Positions 8,429-18,900 of a DNA stretch of 64,000 nucleotides are shown here, in pieces. The DNA comes from Phoenix dactylifera. Taxonomy: Eukaryota; Streptophyta; Magnoliopsida; Arecales; Arecaceae. A model generated the notes under the pieces. It was given only the letters and a program-made list of their open reading frames with translations, did not search any database and was not told the origin of the DNA. Where the stretch lies: contig NC_052401.1 of NCBI RefSeq assembly GCF_009389715.1, positions 372,001 through 436,000 on the forward strand, in the 5' to 3' direction. The position numbers and the translations under genes are program-made. How positions within the stretch are numbered: position 1 is the first letter of the stretch; every line of letters starts with the position of its first letter.

Positions 8429-10648
8429 CTAAGGCTCGAGCTCGACCACTTCGGCTTCGGCAGTATCGAGAGCGGTAGGCTCAGCAGTCGGGGCTTCAGT
8501 AGCCTCGGCAGCAATGGGAGTAGCCTCAGGGGCGGCTTCGGGGGCGGCTTCGATCGCCTCGGCTGGATCTCCCTGGTCGGCCCCCGGAGTTTCTGCCTCC
8601 GCCTCCGGCCTCTCGACCCCTGCTCCCGGTTGGAGCAGGTTTACATCGAAATCCGGGAGAAGCCGCCGCAGTTGGTTGCGGAAGTCCCGGAAGCCCTGAA
8701 TTAGCCCGTTCACGCCCTCCTCTGCTAGGAGGTCGTGAAACTCCTCCGACTCGCGGAAGAGCCTTACCGCGTTCTGGGCTTGCTCCCGAGCCTCGAGCTC
8801 CCGAGCCTCGTGGTATGCGGCCTTCCGCTCGAGGGTTTTTATTTCCCGCTCGAGCTCCAAGTATCGGAGGCGGGCATTCCCCACCTCCTGCTCGCGGGAG
8901 GCCAACGCCAGCTCGGCTGTGGCCAAACGAGCCTCGGCGGCGCGCACTTCGGACCTTGTTAGTGTGTGCGCGCCCTTCTCTTCATCGAGCTCGGCGGTCG
9001 GAGCTCGAATTCTTTCCTCGGATGCTCCAATTCTCTCTTGGAGCACCTGACGTTCGGCCTCGGAGGCCTGGTACCTCGCCTCGGCGGCCAGGTACCTCGC
9101 CTGGGCCTCCTCGTAACCGCGCTGGCACCTCCGGGCCCGCTCCCGGTAGTCTTGGACTATGTGCATCAGCATTTCCGTCTCGTGCAAGTGCTGTAAAAGA
9201 GACGAAAAGAAAGACATAAGGCGCTGCGAGTAAAAATTTTTTTACAAATTACACAGACGAAAATTTTACTTACCCGGACGGCGTTGCAGCGGGTAGCGTC
9301 CATGAAGGCATTGTAGCTTATGGACTGTATCGTGGCCCGGTCGGCCGGGAGCAGCGCGACCCGGAATACTTCGCGCGCCACTCGAGGGTTTTCGAGGGCT
9401 GAATCGCCCTCGAATACCGACCAGGTGAGTGCAAGAGGCACTCGCTCCCCCGAGCCGGATGGGCCCGGAAGGCCAGCATCGGCTGGCCTAGAAGGAGCCG
9501 ACCCCGAGGCTCCGTGACTGCTCCCCGGCTCGGAGCTAGGGGGCTGGGGTCGGACAAGCGGCCGATCTGACTGCCGCACGATCGAGGCGGGGCGCGCAAG
9601 CGCGGGACCCGCGGAACTCCTCCCCTGGTCGGCAACTGAAGTATCCTGCCGACCAGGGATTTGTGCCAAGGGCACCGGGCATGGGAGCACCACCGAAGCT
9701 CCCCGGGAGCCCGAGCCCCTGGAATCCGCGCCCTCCCTCTGACCAGCATCGGAATGCGCGGGGCGAGAAGGACCCGCCTCGGCCACTGCTGTCGCCAGGG
9801 TCGCTGAGGTCGCCGAGACCTTCTGCTTCTTCCTCGGCTCGGCGGGCTCGCCCGAGAGCTCGGCTGCCCTCTTCTGGAAGCGAGCATAGAGGACTTCGCT
9901 TTTAGTCACCATCTTTGCGATATCTGCAAAGGCGAACAGGGTTAGAACATTAGAACAGTAAGGAAATAAAAAGAGACTAACTATCCTTACCATGGGGACG
10001 TGCCGAGCTCAAGCCCACGTTCACCAAAGCGTCCTCACATATGAGGCCGTTCAGTAAGATGCCGTCCCCGAGGCTGCGGATGGCGTCGAGGATCCCCTGC
10101 TCACGTGGAGAAAGTCTGGGGGATTTGTTGATGGACTTGAGCTGAGCCGGTCCCCACCTGGGGTCAAACCCCCAGGACTGTGCAGAACCAAGGAAGAAGA
10201 ATTTCTCCTTCCAGCCATGAATGGATGAGGGGGCACCATGAAAAAGTGGCCGACCCGCCCGAAGGGCGATATACAGCCACTCACCGTCTCCCGGATTCGA
10301 CTTAAAAATAAAAAGCCGTCGGAAAACGTTGACAGAGGTCGGAATTCCGTGCAGTAAGCATAGTGACAGGAAACCGATCACTGTCCTCCAGGCATTCGGA
10401 GCGAGTTGCGCCGGAACCAGCCGGTATACCATCAGCAACTCATTCATGAAGCCGTGAAGAGGAAATCGGAGACCGGCCCAGAGTGACTCTAGGTACACTC
10501 CAATCCGGCCTACCGGAGGATCGGTTACCCGATCCCCACGCCTGGCGGGTTCCAAGCGGAACCCGTGAAGAGGGAAAAACCACTCTTCGTTCATTTCGAC
10601 CTCCAGGACGCTCATGGTAGACTCGACCTCACTGGGGAGAGAACCCAT
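8429..10648 (-). CDS. Antisense three-exon gene of the outer retrotransposon (PF04195-like N-terminus, coiled-coil C-terminus)
   Basis: Exons on the minus strand are 10648-9991, 9923-9274 and 9190-8429. Donors are GTAAGG and GTAAGT, acceptors TTTGCAG and TTTTACAG. Phases match (658, 650 and 762 nt), giving 689 codons. Residues about 18-150 resemble the plant 'putative gypsy type transposon' domain (PF04195) with repeated FPLHGF motifs and QLAPNAWR. Residues 220-436 are Ser/Pro-rich with a basic PRKKQKV (249-255) that looks like a nuclear signal. Residues about 440-600 form a long Glu/Arg/Ala coiled coil; the tail is Ala/Glu/Pro-rich. Family function is unknown. A TATA-like site lies about 145 bp upstream. 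It is a retrotransposon accessory gene, not a host gene. The exact splicing is inferred. Confidence 0.8.
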
Positions 10649-10791
10649 TGTAAGGGAAGAAAGGGATTAAGAAAGAAAAAAGGACGACCTGGGGAAGACG
10701 CCGGAGAAAAGAACTTCAGACTGTGAAAAGCTGGGGGAAGAAAAGCTAGAAGCAGAAGGCAATAGGAAGGGGACGGAGGGCCAGGGGAGAG

Positions 10792-10801
10792 TTTATATAA
10801 A
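10792..10801 (-). promoter_or_regulatory. TATA-like box for the antisense gene
   Basis: TTTATATAAA is palindromic, so strand is set by context: it sits about 145 bp upstream of the minus-strand ATG at 10648 and nothing on the plus strand starts nearby. It suggests an independent promoter inside the retrotransposon. Confidence 0.5.
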
Positions 10802-11137
10802 CCTCCCCAACGGCCCCGATCGGCAAAAGAAAAGCCGCACCCCGTTGAGATGACCACACGTGTCGGTCCAAAAGACAGAACGACGCATTTAATTAGGGCT
10901 AACGCTTCGAACGCCGAAGCGCCCCATCGGATCGTGCGGCCCCATCATGAGCCCACGGCGCGAGGACGCCTCGCAAAAGGTGTCCCAATAATGAGGATTT
11001 TCGGAAAAGAAGAGACGCCGCCTATTAAAGGCATCTCGAAGTATCCGATAATTCAAAATGCGCAATAAATTAAAATTTTCGGAATTCGTAACGGCCCAAC
11101 TAAAGCTACTTCCCGCGCCCCAGCTGGTAGCCAACTG
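10802..11137 (-). other. Upstream region of the antisense gene
   Basis: About 340 bp lie between the TATA-like box and the polypurine tract of the outer element. No gene is seen. By position it would contain the upstream control region of the minus-strand gene. Confidence 0.4.
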
Positions 11138-11159
11138 GAACTCGGAAGTCGGGGGGTAG
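11138..11159 (+). promoter_or_regulatory. Polypurine tract of outer element
   Basis: A purine-rich stretch ending in GGGGGGTAG touches the 3' LTR start TGTTGGGGG at 11160, the expected plus-strand priming site. Confidence 0.65.
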
Positions 11160-12314
11160 TGTTGGGGGAAAAACCCCAAGTCATACCGCCACGGAGGCGC
11201 TCGGTCAAAAAACGCCGACCGGAAAGGCGCTCGGCCAAAGAGTGCCGACCAGAGAGCACCAACCAGAGGGGTGCTCGGCTAGAGAGCGCCGGTCCGAAAA
11301 GATGCTCGGCCGAAGAGAGCCGACCAGAGGACGCCGACCAGAAAAGCGCTCGATTAGAAGGCACTGACCAGAGAGGAAAGAGCGCGAAATAAAGGTGCTC
11401 GGCTAGAAGGCGCTCGACCAAAGGGCGCCGACCAGGAGCATTAGAAGCGACCCCGCCACAGGGCGCCCCATTGGGCGACCAGCTCGGCTCGGCACCCCTG
11501 CCGAGCCGATTGCCTTGACCAGATGTTCAACTCCTACCTAACCCCCTGAGGGACTTGACAACTCCACTACAACCTGCCGCTATCTCCAAGCCGTCAAGGC
11601 ATAAGATCTCCGCAGGTATTTGGCACGACCTGCCATTAATGCATGAGACCCCCTCAAGTCTCCGATGCGCTCAGTCATTTAATGAACACGGCTCAAGACG
11701 ATCTCCGGATCACTGAACCATCAAAGCGTATGGCTCTCCCTGATCGCCGGTTCATTCGGTAATAAATGCGCTTACCATCCATGGACCCCGGGCCTACCAC
11801 GGCCGGCGGTTCAACCACTCCAACAGGTCCGATCGACCGTGACAACTCCCTGGTTCCGGTCTGAGTCGGCCTTATTTTTCACTACGCCATTAATGGGCCA
11901 AATCGTGCCCAATTATTATAAAAGAGAACAAACTCCCTGTCACCTCCCGGGCAACATAAAATCCCTCTATAAAAGGGACCCGGGGAGGAAAAAACTAGGA
12001 GGGGAAGACAAGTAAACAGCACAGACACAATTAAGCACAATATCCTCTTTCATCTTCTTCACCCTCTGGCTTGCTCTCTCCACATATTTGCCCCCTCTGA
12101 CTTAAGCATCGGAGGGCCGGCGCCGGGAAGCCCGGCCACCGGCTTTTTTGCAGGACGGGACAGGACAGGACGCACTCTCCTCTCCGCTCTCTCACACCCC
12201 CTAGGAGGACACAGGAGGACGCAGCCGGCCGGCGCACCGCCGTCCGCCCTCCCCGCGGCAGAGCTCCTCCTTCCCCGGCTTCGCGGCGGCCCCCGGGTCC
12301 AATTTCCAGCAACA
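11160..12314 (+). mobile_element. 3' LTR of outer element (1155 bp)
   Basis: It begins TGTTGGGGGAAAAACCCC and ends CCAGCAACA; its last 474 bp match window positions 1-472. A TATA box (TATAAAAG) is at about 11968-11975. The 5' part (about 11190-11450) holds degenerate short repeats resembling GCGCTCGGCC-AAAGAG-GCCGACCAGA. It ends about 675 bp before the RAD5A start codon, in the same orientation. Confidence 0.93.
11190..11450 (+). repeat. Degenerate short repeats in the U3 part of the 3' LTR
   Basis: Alternating units resembling GGCGCTCGGC and GCCGACCAGAG recur every 15-25 bp with scattered changes. The two unit types are roughly complementary (CTCGGC/GCCGA), so the region can also fold. It may be a block of enhancer-like repeats, but that is not shown. 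Confidence 0.6.
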
Positions 12315-12989
12315 AAGTTTATTAAACTCGTGGCCACGTGGTTATTTGTGTAATGGAATTTATTTATTAAGAGAAAAGGTGTAAAATCCATGCATGTGAT
12401 AATTATCCAGATTCAAACTTTTGTAAAATGCCAATTAAATTAAATTTTTTTATTGATGAGCAAAAAAAAATTATTAGCGAAACAAGCCTCAGTTTGCATG
12501 GGGCACTTTCATATCATCTGAATAATGTTTACTTTTGTACTCAAAACTAAAATTTTAAGTTTCGGCACAATGGGATTATGGGGGTGTCCGGGTTATTTGG
12601 TCTTATTTCTATAAAAAAATGAGAGCGGGATGAAGCTCCATAACTCAATTATGAAAAAAATTTAAACCATGCTCAAATCAGCAAGGGGACTGTGACTTGA
12701 GAATTTTTTTTTTCCAAGTGCAAATTGGTAGCCGCGCGTTCGCGCCAAAACAGTGGCTTGCATATCGGCTGTAAAAGGGAAGGCGGGAAGTTCACTTCCT
12801 GCAAAGGCGGCGGCCCCTCCAACCCAAAAGCCCACCTCCCCTCTTTCAATCCTCATACGCGTATAATCCCCTGCTCTTCTCGCCTCTCCAGCTCCGACGT
12901 CTGGGCCCAATAGCGTAAATTGTCCAGGGTTAGGTTAGAGGGCTCAACTATACGGTACAGAATTAGGGTTCCTGATCGATGCTCGCCCG
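12315..12989 (+). promoter_or_regulatory. RAD5A upstream region with two E2F-like sites
   Basis: This 675-bp stretch separates the retrotransposon from the RAD5A ATG. It is AT-rich to about 12700 and then GC-richer. TTCGCGCCAAAA at 12739-12750 is the reverse of the E2F consensus TTTGGCGCGAA. GGCGGGAA at 12782-12789 is the reverse of TTCCCGCC, one base short of a full TTTCCCGCC. Both lie 200-250 bp before the ATG, which suits an S-phase repair gene. The transcription start is not identified. Confidence 0.55.
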
Positions 12990-15900
12990 ATGGGGAACAA
13001 GGCCACGGACGAGCAGATCGCCGTCGTCCGCTCCGTGGTTGGCCGGGATTTCTCGGACATTGACATAATCCGCGCCCTTCACATGGCCAACAACGATGTC
13101 GCCGCGGCCATCAACATCATCTTCGACACCCCGCACATCCGCCTCACCGGCGAACCCACCGCCTCCACTACCACTACCGCCGCCGCCGCCCGAAAGAAAA
13201 GCCTCACTCCCCCCGTGGCTCCAGATCGCAAAGGGCTCGTTCGGAGCACCAACATGGATCTGGCTGTGGACCGGAATCCCGACAATGGCGCGGTGCGGCC
13301 ATCCGGACCTGCTACCTCCAGGGCATCGGACAGCGACTGGTGGCTCGTCGGAAGCTCCGAGCTTGCTGGGCTGTCCACCTGCAAGGGGAGGCGGCTCAAG
13401 GCTGGCGACAAGGTCACCTTCTCCTTCCCTTCCGCAAATACCTCGACTTCTTCTTCTTCAACCGCAAGATTTCCTGGCCGAGGGCGGTCCCCGGCTTCTT
13501 GTTCTGAGATCGTGCGGTTCTCCACTCACGAACACGGAGAGGTCACTGCTCCTCTTGCTCTTTTTATCTCTTCGAGTCCTTCATACGTCTGCTATCTTGA
13601 GATCTTCCTTTTCCACCTCCCTTGACTGCATCCTGGGTGTTTGTAGATTGGTCGCATCCCAAACGAGTGGGCTCGTTGCCTTTTGCCTCTTGTGAGGGCG
13701 AATAAGATCAGGATCGAAGGTAGCTGTAAGTCTGCTCCAGATGCCCTTGGCATCATGGACACTATTCTCTTGTCAGTCAGGTATCACTTACACAATCGCA
13801 CCTTATATACAGATCTTGTTCACAAATTCTATCGGGGTCCTTGCCCGCCGTTCTTGGAGTCTTCTCGTTTATACATATAAATACATTTTTCTTTCTTTCT
13901 TTTTGTTGTTGTTTATCGTTATTTTTCATCATGCTTTCCTTTTGTATGAACGTGTTCTTCAGTGTATACATCAACAGTTCGATGTTCCGCAAGCACCATC
14001 AGACATCAGTGAAGCCTAGTCGTCCTGCCTCCGAGGAGTCTACAGTTCATGCACTTCCAAACCTGTTTAGATTGCTCGGGCTTACTCCTTTCAAGAAGGT
14101 GCTTTGCAGTGTTACAACTTCATTGCATGTGGCCCTGCTATCTAATTGTTCTCAAAGTGTTCTTCTATGCACCTGCTGCCGCTATTATTTGACCTCCGAA
14201 CAAGTGCCTCTTGAAGCTCATCAAAGCTTCTTTCATTTTTTTAAAAAGCATTTTAGTTGGCCCACAACTAATGCTTCCATCCATCATGCTGGAAGACACT
14301 ATTGTGTCTTAGATAGGGTCACTTGCTCTCTCTTAGATAGGGTCACTTCATTGCTTCGAGTACTCTGTTTAGCATTTGCGTGGTTGAAGTACGCTAATTC
14401 TAGCTGTTGTTTACCATGCTTTGCTATTGCTTCCATGACTGAAAAAATATCCCTGTGAAGGTCATGGATTCAAGTCTAGGGGTAAAAGGAAGGGGGAGGT
14501 TAAAAAAATGCATGGAGGTAGTGAAAAAAAATAATTTCCACTTTGGGGAAATTGAGCCTTATTGGATGAGACTCTTATTTTTTTAAAAGTGAGATCAAAT
14601 CAGACAGCTTAAGTACACGGGAGGAGGCTTGCCCCTCTGTTTATGATTATGTTGCTTATATTGTAGCTTAACTGCATTATTTTTATTATGTTCATTATAC
14701 AAAATTATCACTGTGTTTATTTTCCTCTTTTTTTTATATCTTTAAAACATAAACAGGCTGAGATCACTCCAGAGGACCTTTACGCTAGGAAACGGCCCAT
14801 GGCCTCCAAGGTAAATGCCAAATTCACTGTTTGTGTCCCATTTGTTTCTTGCTAGACTTTTGCTCATGATGATGCTTGAACAGGACAGCTCTGGAGTGCT
14901 TTCAGCAGTGTTACCTTCAGAAAAATGTAGAAAAGTATCTAGCAGTGGAAGTAAAATAGAAAATGATCAGGAGATTATTTCAGATCCTGATTTGGATAAT
15001 ATTGTCGGAATCTCAGACAGCTCCCTATTAGAGGTACCTATATATGTTTGAACCTTTGGTTGTGAGACATCTGACTTCATATTGTCTATGTATTTGTGAT
15101 GTTTTATCTCTCCCTTCTATCTCATTTTTCAGGAAATGGTGCCACCAGAAACTCTGCAATGCGAGCTACGTCCTTACCAAAAACAGGCTCTCCACTGGAT
15201 GGTGCAGATTGAGAAAGGAAGATGCTTTGAGGAGGCAGCAACAACTCTTCACCCATGTTGGGATGCGTACCGCCTTGTGGATAAGTATGATTATTATGTA
15301 TGCCTTTGCTTACCTTGATGAAATTCAAAATCATAAGCTGACTATCTATTTTTTGTTTGTAGGAGAGGACTTGTTGTTTACTTGAATGCATTTTCGGGTG
15401 ATGCTACTATTGAATTTCCTAGCACCCTCAAAATTGCGAGAGGAGGGGTATTAATCTATATTGACCGTGAAAAATTAGTTTCTAATCTTTCAGTTAATTG
15501 TATATTGACTCAGTTATGCAATTTAAGATGCTGGCAGATGCAATGGGACTAGGAAAGACAATTATGACAATAGCTCTTCTTCTTGCCCATCCTAATAAAG
15601 GGTGCTCACCCACTTCTCCCGCAAGTCAGGCCTCTCATGAAGCTAATGTAATGAGCCACATGTCTGATCAATCTCCAAATGATTCGAAGAAACTAACAGG
15701 CATTTCTGGCTTCAGCAAGCTGTTGAAACATAAGGCCACACTTGTAGGTGGCGGTAGTCTAATTGTTTGTCCTATGACATTGCTTGGCCAATGGAAGGTA
15801 AACCAGCTGATTACTTGATTTTTGGTTGTTCTATATGGTATTTCTTATACTGTGCTTACAGTAAAGTCTGTTGATTGTAACTTGCCCGGAAAAGTTATTG

Positions 15901-18900
15901 CATGAAGACATGCTGCTTACTTTATATGCAATTGCTGAGAAGCGAACAATTTGTTTCTGTCGAATGCCAGGCTGAGATTGAAGCGCATGTTCAGCCAGCT
16001 GCTCTCACTGTTTATGTTCACTATGGACAAAGCAGGCCGAAGGATGCAAAATATCTAGCACAGAGTGATGTTGTCCTGACCACCTATGGTGTGTTAGCAT
16101 CAGAATTTTCTGCTGAGGTAATTTGCGAATTTCTTATATTGGAATTTCTTTTATTTTGCATGTCTTGCAGATTTTACATTTGCTCATACTGACTCTGGGC
16201 TCCACCTCAATTCACTTCTCTCTACTTGTAGAATGCTGAAGATAATGGTGGGCTTTACTCTGTCCAGTGGTTCAGGATTGTGCTTGATGAAGCACATACT
16301 ATAAAATCATCTAAAAGCCAAATTTCAATGGCCGCTGCTGCTCTCACTGCTGATCGGCGGTGGTGTCTCACAGGCACACCTATTCAGGTGAATAATATTT
16401 AGAGCTATAATATTTTAGTACATGGCTGTTGTTCTGCTTTTTTGTTTTAAAAGGCTTGGTCCCCTATATCTGTAGATGTGTCTAACTTGAAACTTGGTAA
16501 TTTATACTTCATTTATACTAAAGTTGCTCGTTACTGATTTCTAGCTTTTGTGGCAGAACAACCTGGAGGATATATACAGTCTTCTTCGGTTTTTGAAAGT
16601 AGAGCCTTGGGGAAACTGGGGGCTGTAAGTCTGGCTATTGTTGGCATTGATACTTTGAGTATTAGCATATGTTTCTTTGCATAATGAAGTGCTATAAGGT
16701 TTTGTTGGCAACTGGTATTTTTGCTTTCACCTGTAGTCATGGTTGCAGTTTAATTTTATGCATTGTTTTTATCATCCTTGGCTGCAAATATTTTTGGTTG
16801 GTTATTCAAGGTTCAGCTTCTTACAGTTTTGTTTATAATGATTCTCAAGTTGTTTAAAATACCATATTTTAAAGAAAAATATTGTTTTGTACTGGGAACT
16901 CAATGTCCATACCCACGCAATATATTGAAGGAAGTGTTGAGTTCGATGCACGAAGAGTCACACTGAATGCATGCAGTACCGCGGTTACTTGTAACAGCTC
17001 ATTGTGCACAAACCCATTCAAAGAATGAGGGAGTACATTGTTGAAGGATGACACACTAGTACAATGTTTGGTTCATGTAATGAGCCTTGAGGTGGAATAG
17101 GAATTTTAGCTTTGAGCCCATTCCAAAGTTTCATTTGAAAAAAAAAAGATGTAATGGACTTGTGATTCTTTTGGATTCACCATTCACTAATAGACAAATT
17201 TCCACTCTTAAATGGGAGGAAGGGTTTCATTTTGCATGGTAATGGGAATGAATAGTCCTTTATATAAACTAATTGGAAGCATTTATGGTATTAACCAAGA
17301 ATAAGTGGTGTGTTTAGTATGAGAAAATTGGTGGCATTCATGTTTTGAAATGAGAATAAATGATTTGATTAATTTATGAATTTTAGAAATGTTTATTAGT
17401 TTAACAGTGAAAATGTTAAATAGTGACCATTATTTGTGTAATAGTTGTTACTTAAAATATTAAAAGACTTGAAGAACAATTATTATAGTCAATTCTAAAT
17501 TTGGTTCTGATATTAGAAATTAGATAAATTAGATATTAGAAATGGTAATGCCAATTCTTTATCATGCTTTTTTTTTTAAATTTTTTTTTTGCTTCCAAAC
17601 AATGTAATGGGAATGATGATTAGAAATGGTGATATTTGCATAATTAGCTAAATTTGATATTAGAAATGGTAATGCCAATTCTTTATCATGCTTTTTTTTT
17701 TTTGAAAAAAAATTTGCTTCCAAACAGTGTAATAGGAATGATGATTCTGATACCGTATCTTCAATTCCCATTTCTTTTTCCATTCAAATTCTTTTTGATG
17801 CCTGCACATCAAATGCAGCATAGGCATGTTAATGTATGTGCTATAAGATGTACTACCTCTAACATATTCCATATAATTCAGGTTGCAAAACACCTAGTTT
17901 TTGCCTTGAGAATGATTGTCTAATGTATGGAACTAGATGCCTTAATGGTATAAAAATGATGAATGAGGAATTTTTTATGAAACCTTAAGGATATCTTGCA
18001 ATAAAGGTGAATAGATAGATGTTGAAGCGAGGTTGAACTATTTTGAGAGGCCTTGAGTTGCAACGCTTATCACCATGTTGGATGATGAAGTTGTTGCTAG
18101 GTAATGACCTTGCAAAACCTAGATTTTTTTTTTATTTGCATGGGCCATGGGATGAGTTGGGTAAAGGGTTAATTAGTAGTGAATAAGGTCAAGGATGCAA
18201 CGGATGATGAAATTCACAAATGTAGAGCACTCCAAGGTCGGTACCAATGCGTACAAACCATAACGTACCATAACAGTACTAAACCGATGCACGGTATAGG
18301 CGTATGCTGAACTGACCTCTATACTAGATGTATGACACTATACCATGATAGTATCAGTACAGGGTTTGGTACCGAGATGGCGATCCTTGCCCCAAGTTTT
18401 GGATGTTGTGTTAAGGGTAGAATTTCTAGCTTAATTAGCAATTAAAAAATGAGTCACATGATCATACTATCTTCCGAGTATGCTAGGATGAAAAATAGAT
18501 AATTATATTATGTGCATGAGTCAGTTGAAAGTACATGGGCGAGACATGATTTTTGAACTTTGAGCTGGAGAAACCTAGAGTCCCAAAAAGACCTCTAGTA
18601 AAAGGTCTAGGGTTAGGGTTGCTTTCTTTGTTGGTTGAATTTGCCACTAGGTGAAATTAGACCTTCGGCTCTTGATTGCTGCATGATTACCTACTAGCAA
18701 CTAGGTCGGCTTCAAAAAGGGCTAGGGCTGCTTTGTTTGTGGTTGAATTTGCCACTATATGAAATCAGACCTTTGTCTCTCTATTGCTGCTTGATTACCT
18801 ATGTTGCTTGCATTAAGCTTGCTTTGCATTCGGTTCTGTACCAAATCATAGCAAAGCACAGATGTGGTAGCAATTTTTGAAAGCTGCCCGTTAGCTTAGT

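Larger units (their letters stand above)
1..12314 (+). mobile_element. Non-autonomous Tat-lineage LTR retrotransposon with gag, hairpin/tandem-repeat region and antisense gene (5' end outside window)
   Basis: The element runs from a partial 5' LTR (1-472) to a full 3' LTR (11160-12314, 1155 bp, TGTT...AACA). Between them are a primer binding site, gag (507-6023, interrupted), a repeat region, and a spliced minus-strand gene (10648-8429). A purine tract (about 11138-11159) ends the internal part. I find no protease, reverse transcriptase, RNase H or integrase of its own, so it must borrow these from a relative. An antisense extra ORF upstream of the 3' LTR is a known habit of Tat-lineage elements. 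The 3' flank is aagtt at 12315-12319; its matching target duplication would lie left of the window. A chromovirus derivative (908-5366) is nested in it. Confidence 0.88.

Noticed and set aside
9318-9887. 189-codon minus-strand frame overlapping exon 2 of the antisense gene
   Set aside because: Out of phase with the spliced gene and of biased composition; the other frame has the family features and splice continuity.
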